A DNA stretch of 64,000 nucleotides from Cellulomonas wangleii (GTDB lineage Bacteria > Actinomycetota > Actinomycetes > Actinomycetales > Cellulomonadaceae): assembly GCF_018388445.1 (NCBI RefSeq), contig NZ_CP074405.1:1860001-1924000 (forward strand), written 5' to 3'. The position numbers were made by a program, and so were the translations under genes. Position 1 is the stretch's first letter; the number at the start of each line of letters is the position of its first letter. This document shows positions 1 through 8,090 of the stretch, piece after piece. The notes under the pieces were generated by a model. That model did no database searches. It was not told the DNA's origin and saw only the letters and a list, made by a program, of their open reading frames with translations.

Positions 1-451
1 GCGTCGAGACGATCCAGTACGGGGTCGGGTCCTGCGGGTCCACGACCTCGACGCGCACCGCGGTGCCGATCCACGACCGCAGGCACACGTACGCGCGGGC
101 GTCGAGCGCCGGCCCGAGCTCGGTGCGCAGCGCGGCACGGTCGAGCACCCGGGGTGCGGCCAGCACGTCGACCGGGATCCGCGCGGAGCCCGCCTGCAGC
201 GTGCCCTGCGCGACCCGGACGAGGGGGGTGGTGAGCACCGCGCCCGCCAGCCCGGCGCCCAGCGCGAGCAGGCCCGCCGCGAGGGCGAGCCGCGTGTCGA
301 CGGGCACGAACGCGATGCCGAGCACGACGGCGAACGCGACGACCGCGACCCAGCCCAGCGGCCCGGGCCACAGCTGCTCGCGGAACCCGGGGACGCCGTC
401 GGCGGTGCCGGACGGCTCGGGGGGCGTGCCGGGGGCGGGTGCGGTGGTCAT
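1..451 (-). CDS. DUF3093 family membrane protein (3-prime end outside window)
   Basis: Translating the minus strand from the ATG at 451 gives about 150 residues before the window edge. A Pro/Gly/Ala-rich N-terminus is followed by two hydrophobic segments (roughly residues 33-50 and 55-75) and a soluble part ending in a [10 protein letters not shown] motif, which is characteristic of the DUF3093 family as I know it. The function is unknown. The gene is divergent from dut, and the same dut/DUF3093 adjacency occurs in mycobacteria (Rv2697c/Rv2698). It lacks its stop only because the window begins inside it. No clear Shine-Dalgarno sequence precedes the ATG; a poor -10 (GATCCT) ends 6 nt upstream. 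Confidence 0.8.
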   Translation of the reverse strand, partial: MTTAPAPGTPPEPSGTADGVPGFREQLWPGPLGWVAVVAFAVVLGIAFVPVDTRLALAAGLLALGAGLAGAVLTTPLVRVAQGTLQAGSARIPVDVLAAPRVLDRAALRTELGPALDARAYVCLRSWIGTAVRVEVVDPQDPTPYWIVST

Positions 452-581
452 GCGCCCAGGATCTCATCGCGGGCGACACCCGCGCGGTGCGAGGCGCTCG
501 CGTCGCGGGCCGCACGGCGCCGCCCGGTCGGGTCGACGGGCGGCCGGGCCGGGGTGTGGCGCGGGTCGCGCGCGCCCACGG

Positions 582-587
582 TAGGGT
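582..587 (+). promoter_or_regulatory. -10 hexamer TAGGGT of leaderless dut
   Basis: TAGGGT ends 8 nt before the GTG at 596, with no Shine-Dalgarno sequence between. Transcription is expected to begin at or next to the start codon, which favours 596 over the in-frame GTG at 554. Confidence 0.55.
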
Positions 588-595
588 CGGCCCCC

Positions 596-1135
596 GTGAC
601 AGCGACCAGCCACCCCGCCCCGCACGAGCCCGGCTCGCACGAGCACGGCGCGCACGAGCGCGGCACGGACGTCCCGGTGCTGCTGCGGCGGCTCGACCCG
701 GACCTGCCCGCCCCGGCGTACGCGCACCCCGGTGACGCGGGTGCCGACCTCGTGGCACGCGAGGACGTCACCCTCGCGCCCGGGCAGCGGGCGACCGTCC
801 CCACCGGGGTCTCGATCGCGCTGCCCGTGGGCTACGCGGCGTTCGTGCACCCCCGCTCGGGGCTCGCCGCACGCCACGGCCTGACCGTCGTCAACGCGCC
901 CGGCACGGTCGACGCGGGGTACCGGGGCGAGATCGCGGTGACGCTGCTCAACACCGACCGGGACCACGCGGTGGAGCTGCGTCGGGGCGACCGCATCGCC
1001 CAGCTGGTGGTGCAGCGCGTCGAGCGTGCGGCGTTCGTCGAGGTCGACGCCCTGCCGGACTCGGTGCGGGGCGTCGGCGGCTTCGGGTCCAGCGGGGGCT
1101 GGGCGGCGGCCGCGGGCGGGGCGTCCACGGCGTGA
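596..1135 (+). CDS. dut: dUTP diphosphatase (dUTPase)
   Basis: Hydrolyses dUTP to dUMP and pyrophosphate, keeping uracil out of DNA and supplying dUMP for thymidylate synthesis; cytosolic homotrimer in this family. The 179-residue product shows all five trimeric dUTPase motifs: DAGADLVA (about 47-54), PRSGLA (86-91), the [13 protein letters not shown] block with catalytic Asp106, GDRIAQL (131-137), and the C-terminal [10 protein letters not shown] (158-167) that closes over substrate. The first 30 residues are a His/Glu-rich extension. I chose GTG 596 over an in-frame GTG at 554 because TAGGGT ends 8 nt upstream, which fits leaderless transcription. Confidence 0.96.
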   Translation: MTATSHPAPHEPGSHEHGAHERGTDVPVLLRRLDPDLPAPAYAHPGDAGADLVAREDVTLAPGQRATVPTGVSIALPVGYAAFVHPRSGLAARHGLTVVNAPGTVDAGYRGEIAVTLLNTDRDHAVELRRGDRIAQLVVQRVERAAFVEVDALPDSVRGVGGFGSSGGWAAAAGGASTA

Positions 1136-1166
1136 TCGCGACCCGGCCGCCGGCCGGGAGCGGAAC

Positions 1167-1172
1167 TACTGT
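1167..1172 (+). promoter_or_regulatory. -10 hexamer TACTGT for the DUF3710 operon
   Basis: TACTGT lies 78 nt before the chosen GTG at 1250 and downstream of the dut stop. It would give a leader of about 70 nt carrying the Shine-Dalgarno sequence at 1238-1243. No convincing -35 was seen. Confidence 0.35.
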
Positions 1173-1249
1173 CGTCGTGATCGTCGTTGAGGATCATGAG
1201 GACGTCGATGCAGGGCGAGGGCGCGCGAGCGCCGGTCGGAGGAAGCGAA

Positions 1250-1966
1250 GTGGGTCTGTTCCGTCGTGGCCCGAAGGAGGGCGGCGCGGCCGACGCACCG
1301 GCCGACGCCCCGCAGGACGAGACGCAGGACGTCGAGGCCGCGGAGCTGCCGGCACCCGACGCGCGCGGTCCCTGGGACGCCGACGCGCCCCACCCGGACG
1401 TGCCGCGCGTGGACCTCGGTGCCATCCAGCTGCCGTCGGTCGAGGGCATGGAGGTGCGCCTCGAGGTCGACAAGTCGTCGAACGTCGTCTCGGCCGTGGC
1501 CGTGCTGCTGGAGGGGTCGTCGCTGCAGCTCCAGGCGTTCGCGGCGCCGCGCAGCGAGGGCATCTGGGACGAGATTCGCGGGGAGATCGCCGCCTCGATC
1601 ACGGAGCAGGGCGGGACCGTGGACGACCTGCCCGGTCCCTTCGGCCGTGAGCTGCTCGCCCGGCTGCCGGTGCGCACGCCCGAGGGCCGCACGGGTCACC
1701 GGCCCGCGCGCTTCATCGGCAGCGACGGTCCGCGCTGGTTCGTGCGCGGTGTGCTCACCGGCCGCGCCGCCGTCGAGCCGGACGCCGCGAGGCGGCTGGA
1801 GGAGCTCTTCGGGCAGGTCGTCGTCGTGCGCGGCACGGACGCGCGGCCGCCGCGCGACCTGCTCCCGCTGCAGCTGCCGGGCGGCGCGACGCCGCCGCCC
1901 CCGCCGCCGGCGAACCCGCGGCTGGCGCCCCCCGAGCGCGGCCCGGAGATCACGGAGATCGGATGA
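1250..1966 (+). CDS. DUF3710 domain protein
   Basis: A 238-residue soluble protein of the actinobacterial DUF3710 family; its biochemical role is unknown. It starts GLFRRGPKE, the usual opening for the family. An acidic, Ala/Pro-rich spacer (about 10-60) precedes the folded domain with RVDLGAIQLPSVEGMEVRLEVD (shown in part: GAIQLPSVEGMEVRLEV), and a poly-Pro tail follows. GTG 1250 is chosen because GGAGGA at 1238-1243 is well placed; an in-frame ATG at 1187 would add 21 residues outside the conserved region. The stop overlaps the next gene by 4 bp, so DUF3710, the OB-fold protein and the DUF3159 protein form one operon, as in mycobacteria (Rv2696c-Rv2693c region). Confidence 0.85.
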   Translation: MGLFRRGPKEGGAADAPADAPQDETQDVEAAELPAPDARGPWDADAPHPDVPRVDLGAIQLPSVEGMEVRLEVDKSSNVVSAVAVLLEGSSLQLQAFAAPRSEGIWDEIRGEIAASITEQGGTVDDLPGPFGRELLARLPVRTPEGRTGHRPARFIGSDGPRWFVRGVLTGRAAVEPDAARRLEELFGQVVVVRGTDARPPRDLLPLQLPGGATPPPPPPANPRLAPPERGPEITEIG

Positions 1967-2331
1967 CCCTCACCGACAGGTTCCGCAAGGTCATCGCCTC
2001 CCGGGCGGAGATCGAGGCCGACGAGGAGCGGGCCGACGCGCTGCGCGTGCCCGGGTGCTGCCCGGTCGCCGCGCTGCCGCACCGCCAGCGGGCGCGCGTC
2101 AGCGGCGTCCTGCGGTCGGTGACGCTGCGACCGCGCGAGGGCGTGCCCGCCATCGAGGCGGAGCTCTACGACGGCTCGGGCGCGCTCGACCTCGTGTGGC
2201 TCGGGCGGCGCCGTATCGCGGGCATCGAGCCGGGACGACGGCTGAAGGTGGACGGCATGGTGTGCCTCGTCGACGGCCGCCGCACGGTGTTCAACCCGCG
2301 CTACGAGCTGCGCGCGCGACCGGGGGAGTGA
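1963..2331 (+). CDS. OB-fold nucleic-acid-binding protein
   Basis: A 122-residue protein whose body (about 45-118) reads as a single OB-fold: RARVSGVLRSVTLRP, EAELYDGSGALDLVWLGRR, then PGRRLKVDGMVCLVDGRRTVFNPRY. This resembles the small OB domains that bind single-stranded nucleic acid and matches the actinobacterial Rv2694c-like family. There is a Cys pair near the N-terminus (PGCCPVA). No catalytic motif is visible and the target is unknown. The start ATG overlaps the DUF3710 stop (ATGA), so translation is probably coupled. The DUF3159 gene begins 4 nt after its stop. Confidence 0.8.
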   Translation: MTLTDRFRKVIASRAEIEADEERADALRVPGCCPVAALPHRQRARVSGVLRSVTLRPREGVPAIEAELYDGSGALDLVWLGRRRIAGIEPGRRLKVDGMVCLVDGRRTVFNPRYELRARPGE

Positions 2332-2335
2332 GCCG

Positions 2336-3109
2336 ATGAGCGAGCCGACGGGCCGGCGGCCCGGTCCGCACGACGACGAGCCGGTGGTGCTCGACGCGAT
2401 CGACGACGCCGTGCCGCCCGAGGAGGGCGGCGCCCGTGGGCTCCGCGCCATCACGGCCGACGAGTTCTCGGCCGCCGACGCCGTCGGCGGCGTGCGCGGC
2501 ATGGTCGAGGCCGTGGCGCCGGGGCTGCTCTTCGTCGTGGTCTACATCGCGGCAGGTCAGCAGCTGCGCCCGGCGCTCATCGCGGCCTCGGTGGCCGCGG
2601 TGCTGGCCGTGGTGGCGCGGCTGGTGCAGCGCACCCCGGTGACGCAGGCGTTCTCCGGCGTGCTGGGCGTGGGCATCGGCGTGATCTGGGCGTGGCGGAC
2701 CGGTGACGCGAGCGACTACTTCGCGTACGGGCTGCTCGTCAACGTCGCCTACCTGGTGGGGACGCTCGTCTCGGTGGTCGCCGGCTGGCCCCTCGTGGGA
2801 CTCGTCGTCGGCATGTTCAGCGCCCGTGGCCCGCTGGGCGGGGGGCCGTGGTCCGCGGCCGTCGAGTGGCGGCACGACCCGGCGCTGCGCCGTCGCTACG
2901 CGTTGGCCACGTGGCCGTGGGTCGGCATGTTCGGGCTGCGGCTGCTGGTGCAGCTACCGCTCTTCCTGGCCGACGAGGTCGTGTGGCTCGGCACCGCCAA
3001 GCTCGCGATGGGGCTGCCGCTGACGGCCGTGGCCCTGTGGCTCAGCTGGATGCTGGTCCGTGGGTCAGCAGGTGCTCCAGCGCCTTCTCGTCCACCTCAC
3101 GACCCGTGA
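2336..3109 (+). CDS. DUF3159 integral membrane protein
   Basis: A 257-residue membrane protein. A charged cytosolic N-terminus (about 1-55) is followed by five or six hydrophobic segments (for example GLLFVVVYIAAG, LIAASVAAVLAVVARLV and WPLVGLVVGMF) with conserved-looking loops GVGIGVIWAWRTGDASDYF and WRHDPALRRRYALATWPW, typical of DUF3159. Function is unknown. It is the last gene of its operon. Its 3-prime end overlaps the convergent trkA-like gene by 68 bp, so either the last 22 residues of this protein or those of the TrkA protein are unusual, or the overlap is real. No terminator separates them. Confidence 0.85.
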   Translation: MSEPTGRRPGPHDDEPVVLDAIDDAVPPEEGGARGLRAITADEFSAADAVGGVRGMVEAVAPGLLFVVVYIAAGQQLRPALIAASVAAVLAVVARLVQRTPVTQAFSGVLGVGIGVIWAWRTGDASDYFAYGLLVNVAYLVGTLVSVVAGWPLVGLVVGMFSARGPLGGGPWSAAVEWRHDPALRRRYALATWPWVGMFGLRLLVQLPLFLADEVVWLGTAKLAMGLPLTAVALWLSWMLVRGSAGAPAPSRPPHDP

Positions 3110-3716
3110 CGAACAGCAGCTCGTCGCGCCCCTCCAGCGTGTCGTCCGGGCTCGGCGCGATCGGGCGCGTGTCGCGCACGATGCAGGCGAGCACGGTGTC
3201 GGTGGGCCACGCGATCTGACCGACCCGCAGGCCCGCCAGCGGGGACCCCTCCGGCAGCGTGAGCTCGAGGATGTCCGCCTTGGACTGGTGGAACGTGAAG
3301 ATCCGCACCAGATCGCCCACCGCGACGGCCTCCTCGACCATCGCGGTCATGATGCGCGGGGTCGACACGGCGACGTCGACCCCCCAGGCCGCGTCGAACA
3401 TCCACTCGTTCTTCGGGTTGTTCACGCGTGCCACGGTCCGTGGCACGCCGAACTCCGTCTTGGCGAGAAGGGAGATGACCAGGTTCGCCTTGTCGTCGCC
3501 CGTCGCGGCGACCATCACGTCGCACTCGTCGGCGCGCACGGCGCGCAGCGTGGGCAGCTCGCACGCGTCGGCCAGCAGCCAGTCGGCGTCGGCCACCTGG
3601 GCGACGCGCATGGCGGAGGGCTGGCGGTCGACGAGCGTGACCTCGTGGTCGTGGGCGAGCAGCTCGCGCGCGATGGAGCGGCCGACCGAGCCCGCGCCGG
3701 CGATGACGACCCTCAC
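3042..3716 (-). CDS. trkA: TrkA-family potassium channel/transporter regulatory subunit (second of pair)
   Basis: A 224-residue cytosolic protein with an N-terminal RCK/TrkA-N Rossmann domain (VRVVIAGAGSVGRSIA with GxGxxG; acidic residue after strand 2 in VTLVDRQPS) and a TrkA-C domain from about residue 140 (EEAVAVGDLVRIFT, LTLPEGSPLAGLRVGQI). Such subunits bind NAD(H) or ATP and gate K+ transport. GTG 3716 overlaps the upstream trkA stop (GTGA) and begins exactly at the Rossmann strand. The pair corresponds to mycobacterial ceoB/ceoC and lies divergent from an APC permease, a likely partner. The 3-prime end overlaps the DUF3159 gene. Confidence 0.93.
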   Translation of the reverse strand: MRVVIAGAGSVGRSIARELLAHDHEVTLVDRQPSAMRVAQVADADWLLADACELPTLRAVRADECDVMVAATGDDKANLVISLLAKTEFGVPRTVARVNNPKNEWMFDAAWGVDVAVSTPRIMTAMVEEAVAVGDLVRIFTFHQSKADILELTLPEGSPLAGLRVGQIAWPTDTVLACIVRDTRPIAPSPDDTLEGRDELLFVTGREVDEKALEHLLTHGPASS

Positions 3717-4378
3717 GCGTCGACCGCCGGTGGTGCGGTGAGGACCCGCTCGACGGCGGGGGCCTGCGCGACCTCGAGGAGCAGGTGCACGATGTCGTTC
3801 TCCTGGAGGACGGAGCCGGCGTCGGGCAGCAGCCCGTCGCCGTAGCGGGTGACGAAGGCGACGCGCGCGCCGCTGGCGCTCTCCAGGGCGCGCAGCGGAC
3901 GTCCGACCCAGCCCGGGTGGACGTCGACCTGCGTCAGCTGGATGCGCCCGGAGGCGTCGCGGTACTCGTCGGTGGTTCCCATCGGGAGCATGCGCCGCAG
4001 GACCTGGTCGGCGGTCCACCGCACGGTGGCCACGGTCGGGATGCCGAGGCGCTGGTAGATCTCGGCGCGGTGCGGGTCGTAGATGCGGGCGACCACGTTC
4101 TCGACACCGAACGTCTCGCGCACCACACGGGCGGCGAGGATGTTCGAGTTGTCGCCGTCGGACACGGCGGCGAACGCGTAGGTGTCGTCGATGCCGGCGG
4201 TCCGCAGGGTGTCGCGGTCGAACCCGAGGCCGGTCACCTTGTTGCCGGAGAAGCCGGCGTCGAGGCGGCGGAACGCCTCGGGGTTCTGGTCGATGACGGC
4301 CACGGAGTGGCCGCGGGACTCCAGGGACTGCGCGAGCGTCGCCCCCACGCGTCCGCATCCCATGATGACGAAGTGCAC
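3713..4378 (-). CDS. trkA: TrkA-family potassium transport regulatory subunit (first of pair)
   Basis: 221 residues: TrkA-N Rossmann domain (MHFVIMGCGRVGATLA, GxGxxG; VAVIDQNPEAF with the ribose-binding Asp; SDGDNSNILAA) and a TrkA-C domain (about 135-221: GRIQLTQVDVHPGWVGRPL, LQENDIVHLLLE). It probably senses nucleotides and gates potassium uptake together with the overlapping second subunit. GTG 4378 opens directly on the first Rossmann strand. A TATAGC -10 element lies 10 nt upstream, so the mRNA leader is at most a few nt. The 113-bp divergent region is shared with the APC permease gene. Confidence 0.93.
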   Translation of the reverse strand: MHFVIMGCGRVGATLAQSLESRGHSVAVIDQNPEAFRRLDAGFSGNKVTGLGFDRDTLRTAGIDDTYAFAAVSDGDNSNILAARVVRETFGVENVVARIYDPHRAEIYQRLGIPTVATVRWTADQVLRRMLPMGTTDEYRDASGRIQLTQVDVHPGWVGRPLRALESASGARVAFVTRYGDGLLPDAGSVLQENDIVHLLLEVAQAPAVERVLTAPPAVDA

Positions 4379-4388
4379 AGCCGGTCAC

Positions 4389-4394
4389 GCTATA
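4389..4394 (-). promoter_or_regulatory. -10 hexamer TATAGC of the trkA pair
   Basis: On the minus strand TATAGC ends 10 nt before the GTG at 4378, implying a leader of 0-4 nt. It is back-to-back with the APC permease promoter. Confidence 0.4.
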
Positions 4395-4477
4395 CCCGGG
4401 GGTGCCCGGGCCGCAGCGCGTCCGTCGTCGTGGTCACGCGTGGGGCGAACCCGCGTGTGCCGGGGATCGGACGGGCA

Positions 4478-4483
4478 TACGAT
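4478..4483 (+). promoter_or_regulatory. -10 hexamer TACGAT of leaderless APC permease gene
   Basis: TACGAT ends 8 nt before GTG 4492 and no Shine-Dalgarno sequence is present. This supports 4492 over the in-frame start at 4402. Confidence 0.55.
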
Positions 4484-4491
4484 CGCTCATC

Positions 4492-6495
4492 GTGTCGGAC
4501 CTCGCAGACGCCGCCAAGCGGCTCGTGCTCGGCCGTCCGGTCCGTAGCGACCGGCTGGGCCACACCCTGCTCCCCAAGCGCATCGCGCTGCCCGTCTTCG
4601 CGTCCGACGCCCTGTCCTCCGTCGCGTACGCCCCCGACGAGATCCTGCTCACACTGTCCCTGGCGGGGCTGACGGCGCTGACCGTCTCGCCGTGGGTCGG
4701 GCTGGGCGTCGCGGTCGTGCTGCTGACGGTGGTGGCCTCCTACCGCCAGAACGTGCACGCGTACCCCTCGGGCGGCGGCGACTACGAGGTCGCGTCCGTC
4801 AACCTCGGCCCCAAGGCGGGCGTCACGGTCGCGAGCGCCCTGCTCGTGGACTACGTGCTGACCGTGGCGGTGTCGATCTCGTCCGGGGCGCAGTACGCAG
4901 CCACCGCCGTCCCGGCGCTGCGCGGGCACGAGACGTCCTTCGCGATCGCGCTGGTCGTGGTGCTCACGCTGCTCAACCTGCGCGGCGTCAAGGAGTCGGG
5001 CACCGTCTTCGCCGTCCCCGTGTACCTGTTCATGGGCGCGATGGGCTCGCTCGCGGTGGTCGGTGCCGTGCGCTACTTCTCGGGGACCCTGCCGCCGGCC
5101 GAGAGCGCCGGCCTGGGCGTCGCGGCCGAGCAGGGGTTCGACCAAGGGCTCATGGGCCTGGCGGGCGGGTTCCTCGTGCTGCGCGCGTTCGCCTCGGGCT
5201 GCGCCGCCCTGACCGGTGTCGAGGCGATCAGCAACGGTGTGCCCGCCTTCCGCAAGCCGAAGTCGCGCAACGCCGCCACGACGCTGGCGCTGCTCGGGTC
5301 CATCTCGGTCGCGATGATCCTGTCGATCCTGCTGCTCGCGCAGGCCACCGGCGTGAGGTTCGTCGACGACCCCGCCACGCAGCTGCTGCGGGACGGCGTG
5401 CCGGTCGGTGAGGGGTACGAGCAGCACCCCGTCATCAGCCAGCTCGCCGGCGCCGTGTTCTCCGGCCAGCACCTGCTGTTCGTGCTCGTGTCGGTCGTCA
5501 CGGGCCTGATCCTGGTGCTGGCCGCCAACACGGCCTTCAACGGCTTCCCCGTCCTGGGCTCGATCCTGGCCCGCGACGGCTACCTGCCGCGCCAGCTGCA
5601 CACCCGCGGCGACCGGCTGGCGTTCTCCAACGGCATCGTGACGCTCGCCCTGGGCGCGATCGCGCTCATCTGGGCGTTCGACGCGCAGGTCACGCGTCTC
5701 ATCCAGCTGTACATCGTCGGGGTCTTCGTCTCGTTCACGCTGTCGCAGCTGGGCATGGTGCGGCACTGGACGCGGGGGCTGCGCACCGAGCCCGACCCGC
5801 AGGTCCGCGCCCGGATGCGACGGTCCCGCGTGGTCAACGCGATCGGCCTGGGCATGACCGCCACGGTGCTGCTGATCGTGCTCGCCACCAAGTTCCTGCT
5901 GGGTGCGTGGATCGCGATCCTGGCGATGGCGGGCGTCTACGTCGTCATGCAGGCGGTGCACCGCCACTACTCGCGCGTCCGTGCCGAGCTGGCGCTCGGT
6001 GCCGACGAGCAGTCGGCCCGCGCGCTGCCCAGCCGCGTGCACGCGGTCGTGCTGGTGTCGCACCTGCACCGTCCCACGATGCGCGCGCTGGCGTACGCCC
6101 GCGCGTCCCGGCCGAACGTCGTGGAGGCCGTGACGGTCGGGGTCGACGCCGACGACGTCGCGGAGCTGCGCGCGCAGTGGGAGGCGGCCGACGTGCCGGT
6201 CCCGCTCAAGGTCCTGGACTCGCCGTTCCGCGAGATCACGCGCCCGGTGCTCACCTACGTCCGCTCGATCCGCCGCGAGAGCCCGCGCGACCTCGTGGTG
6301 GTCTACATCCCCGAGTACGTCGTGGGCCACTGGTGGGAGCAGCTGCTGCACAACCAGAGCGCGCTGCGGCTCAAGAGCCGGCTGCTGTTCACGCCCGGGG
6401 TGGTCGTCGCCTCCGTGCCCTGGCAGCTCGCGTCCTCCGCCGGGCAGACGGGCCTCGAGGAGCCGGTGCGAGGTACCGTACCGGGTGCCTTCTGA
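4492..6495 (+). CDS. APC-superfamily permease, KimA-like probable K+ importer
   Basis: A 667-residue inner-membrane protein with about 12 hydrophobic segments (residues 45-500) and a soluble C-terminal domain (about 515-667) containing a Usp-like stretch (HAVVLVSHLHRPTMRALAYA). The first transmembrane region carries FASDALSSVAYAPDE: Asp39 and Tyr46 have the same 7-residue spacing as the K+-binding Asp36/Tyr43 of Bacillus subtilis KimA, which also ends in a soluble domain. Together with the divergent TrkA pair this suggests proton-coupled K+ uptake; an amino-acid permease annotation is the alternative. No c-di-AMP riboswitch precedes it, because the mRNA looks leaderless. It overlaps the next gene by 11 bp. 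Confidence 0.85.
   Translation: MSDLADAAKRLVLGRPVRSDRLGHTLLPKRIALPVFASDALSSVAYAPDEILLTLSLAGLTALTVSPWVGLGVAVVLLTVVASYRQNVHAYPSGGGDYEVASVNLGPKAGVTVASALLVDYVLTVAVSISSGAQYAATAVPALRGHETSFAIALVVVLTLLNLRGVKESGTVFAVPVYLFMGAMGSLAVVGAVRYFSGTLPPAESAGLGVAAEQGFDQGLMGLAGGFLVLRAFASGCAALTGVEAISNGVPAFRKPKSRNAATTLALLGSISVAMILSILLLAQATGVRFVDDPATQLLRDGVPVGEGYEQHPVISQLAGAVFSGQHLLFVLVSVVTGLILVLAANTAFNGFPVLGSILARDGYLPRQLHTRGDRLAFSNGIVTLALGAIALIWAFDAQVTRLIQLYIVGVFVSFTLSQLGMVRHWTRGLRTEPDPQVRARMRRSRVVNAIGLGMTATVLLIVLATKFLLGAWIAILAMAGVYVVMQAVHRHYSRVRAELALGADEQSARALPSRVHAVVLVSHLHRPTMRALAYARASRPNVVEAVTVGVDADDVAELRAQWEAADVPVPLKVLDSPFREITRPVLTYVRSIRRESPRDLVVVYIPEYVVGHWWEQLLHNQSALRLKSRLLFTPGVVVASVPWQLASSAGQTGLEEPVRGTVPGAF
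6474..6479 (+). promoter_or_regulatory. -10 hexamer TACCGT inside the APC gene, before the RNA methyltransferase
   Basis: TACCGT ends 5 nt before GTG 6485, within the 3-prime end of the APC gene. The methyltransferase may therefore have its own leaderless transcript in addition to read-through. Confidence 0.35.
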
Positions 6496-7747
6496 GACCC
6501 TGCGCAACGGAACGATCGTCGACCTGGAGATCGGCCCGGTGGCCCACGGAGGCCACTGCGTCGCCCGTCATGAGGGACGTGTCGTGTTCGTCCGGCACAC
6601 GCTGCCGGGTGAGCGGGTGCGCGCGCGGCTGACCGACGCGTCCCCGGACGCGTCGTTCTGGCGCGCGGACGCCGTCGAGGTCCTCGACGCGTCCCCGGAC
6701 CGCGTGCCGTCCGCCTGGCCCGCCGCCGGCCCCGGTGGTGTGGGCGGGGGAGAGCTCGCCCACGTCGCGCTGCCCGCACAGCGCGCGTGGAAGCGCGCCG
6801 TGCTGGCCGAGCAGCTGCGACGCCTCGCGCGGCTCGACCTCGAGCCGGAGGTCACGGCGGCGCCGGGTGACGACGCGCGCGGTGGGCTGGCCTGGCGGAC
6901 GCGCATCGACCTGCACGTCGACGCCGAGGGGCGTGCCGGGATGCGCGCGTACCGCTCGCACGACGTCGTGCCGCTGGCGGACATGCCGCTGGCCACCGAG
7001 CACATCGCCGCGCTCGGCCTGTTCGACCGGCGCTGGCCGGCCGGCTCGCGGATCGAGGCCGTCGCCCCGGCGGACGGCTCGTCGGCGCTGGTGCTGCTCG
7101 ACGGCGCGCCGTTCGACCTGCACAGCAACCGCCGCGACCCGCGCCCCAACGCGCGCGCAGCCGTGCGCGAGCACGTGGAGCTCGCCGGCAGGGCGTACGA
7201 CTACCGCGTGGCCGCCGCCGGGTTCTGGCAGGTGCACCGCGAGGCGCCGGCGCTGCTCGCCTCCCGCGTCCTGGAGGCCGTCGGGGACGTCGCGGGTGCG
7301 ACGGTGCTCGACCTGTACTCCGGCGCCGGGCTGTTCTCCTCGCCGCTGGCCGACGCGGTCGGCGCCGACGGGCGCCTGGTGGCCGTCGAGGGTGACGAGC
7401 GGGCCGTGCGCGACGCGCGCCGCAACGCGCACGACCGTCCCCAGGTCGAGCTGCACGCCGGTGACGTGCTCGACGTGCTGCGCGGGCGGCGCGGCGGGGC
7501 GCCTGCCGTGGCGGCCGCCGACGTCGTGGTGCTGGACCCGCCGCGCACGGGCGCCGGTCGCAAGGTCGTCGACGCGATCGCCGCGCTGCGCCCGCGCCGC
7601 ATCGTGTACGTCGCGTGCGACCCTGCGGCGCTCGCGCGCGACGTGGCCCTGCTGGGTGAGCGCGGCTGGTCGGACGTGACGGTCACCGGCCACGACCTGT
7701 TCCCGATGACGCACCACCTCGAGGCCGTCGCAGTCCTCGACCGCTGA
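6485..7747 (+). CDS. TRAM-domain class I SAM-dependent RNA (uracil-C5) methyltransferase, TrmA/RlmD family
   Basis: A 420-residue cytosolic enzyme predicted to methylate C5 of a uridine in rRNA or tRNA using SAM. An N-terminal TRAM domain (about 8-70, GPVAHGGHCVARHEGRVVF) binds RNA. The Rossmann methyltransferase domain has VLDLYSGAGLFSSPLA (SAM site, about 274-289) and LDPPRTGAGR. The catalytic Cys378 lies in YVACDPAALARD and a C-terminal FPMTHHLEAVAVL supplies the Glu general base. The [4Fe-4S] cysteines of RlmD are not evident. Corresponds by position to Rv2689c. Which uridine is modified cannot be read from sequence. Confidence 0.92.
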   Translation: MPSETLRNGTIVDLEIGPVAHGGHCVARHEGRVVFVRHTLPGERVRARLTDASPDASFWRADAVEVLDASPDRVPSAWPAAGPGGVGGGELAHVALPAQRAWKRAVLAEQLRRLARLDLEPEVTAAPGDDARGGLAWRTRIDLHVDAEGRAGMRAYRSHDVVPLADMPLATEHIAALGLFDRRWPAGSRIEAVAPADGSSALVLLDGAPFDLHSNRRDPRPNARAAVREHVELAGRAYDYRVAAAGFWQVHREAPALLASRVLEAVGDVAGATVLDLYSGAGLFSSPLADAVGADGRLVAVEGDERAVRDARRNAHDRPQVELHAGDVLDVLRGRRGGAPAVAAADVVVLDPPRTGAGRKVVDAIAALRPRRIVYVACDPAALARDVALLGERGWSDVTVTGHDLFPMTHHLEAVAVLDR

Positions 7748-7852
7748 GGCGCGCCGCCGCGCGGGCCGTCCCGGGCGGGCCTAGCGTGGTGGCGGGCCCG
7801 CGGGCCGGGCCCCGACGGGACCCCGTCGCGGACGGACGATGAGGAGCGGACC

Positions 7853-8029
7853 ATGACCGAGTCGCAGGACGCCGCCAGCCGGCTCGCGGAGGCGAGCCGC
7901 ATCGCGACCCAGGAGCTGCACAAGCAGGGCACCCCCGACTACGACCCGCGGGCGCACGAGCGTGCCGTGGAGGCCGAGCGCAAGGCCGCCGAGGCGCTGC
8001 GGGCGAGCCGCGAGAGCGACGCGGGCTGA
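7853..8029 (+). CDS. 58-residue conserved-looking hydrophilic protein
   Basis: A short frame of 58 codons from ATG 7853, preceded by GAGGAG about 8 nt upstream and followed after 14 nt by a strong hairpin. The product is Ala/Glu/Arg-rich and probably alpha-helical (SRLAEASRIATQELHKQG, ERAVEAERKAAEALRASRE), with no cysteines or hydrophobic segment. I do not recognise its family. Ribosome site, frame statistics and dedicated terminator argue that it is real. It stands alone between the RNA methyltransferase and the aconitase gene. Confidence 0.65.
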   Translation: MTESQDAASRLAEASRIATQELHKQGTPDYDPRAHERAVEAERKAAEALRASRESDAG

Positions 8030-8043
8030 GGCACGCGTCACCG

Positions 8044-8077
8044 ACGAGGGGCGGTCCGGGGGCGGGCCGCCCCTCGT
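8044..8077. terminator. Hairpin terminator after the 58-residue gene
   Basis: Perfect 11-bp inverted repeat, ACGAGGGGCGG (8044-8054) and CCGCCCCTCGT (8067-8077), around a 12-nt loop. There is no U-tract, as is usual in high-GC actinobacteria. It separates the small gene from the aconitase promoter. Confidence 0.6.
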
Positions 8078-8090
8078 GGCGTGCCGACCG

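Noticed and set aside
3042..4388. A 448-codon frame suggesting a fused or frameshifted TrkA
   Set aside because: Only the last 224 codons are TrkA-like; the first half is the wrong frame of the upstream trkA gene. Two separate genes joined by a GTGA overlap explain it.
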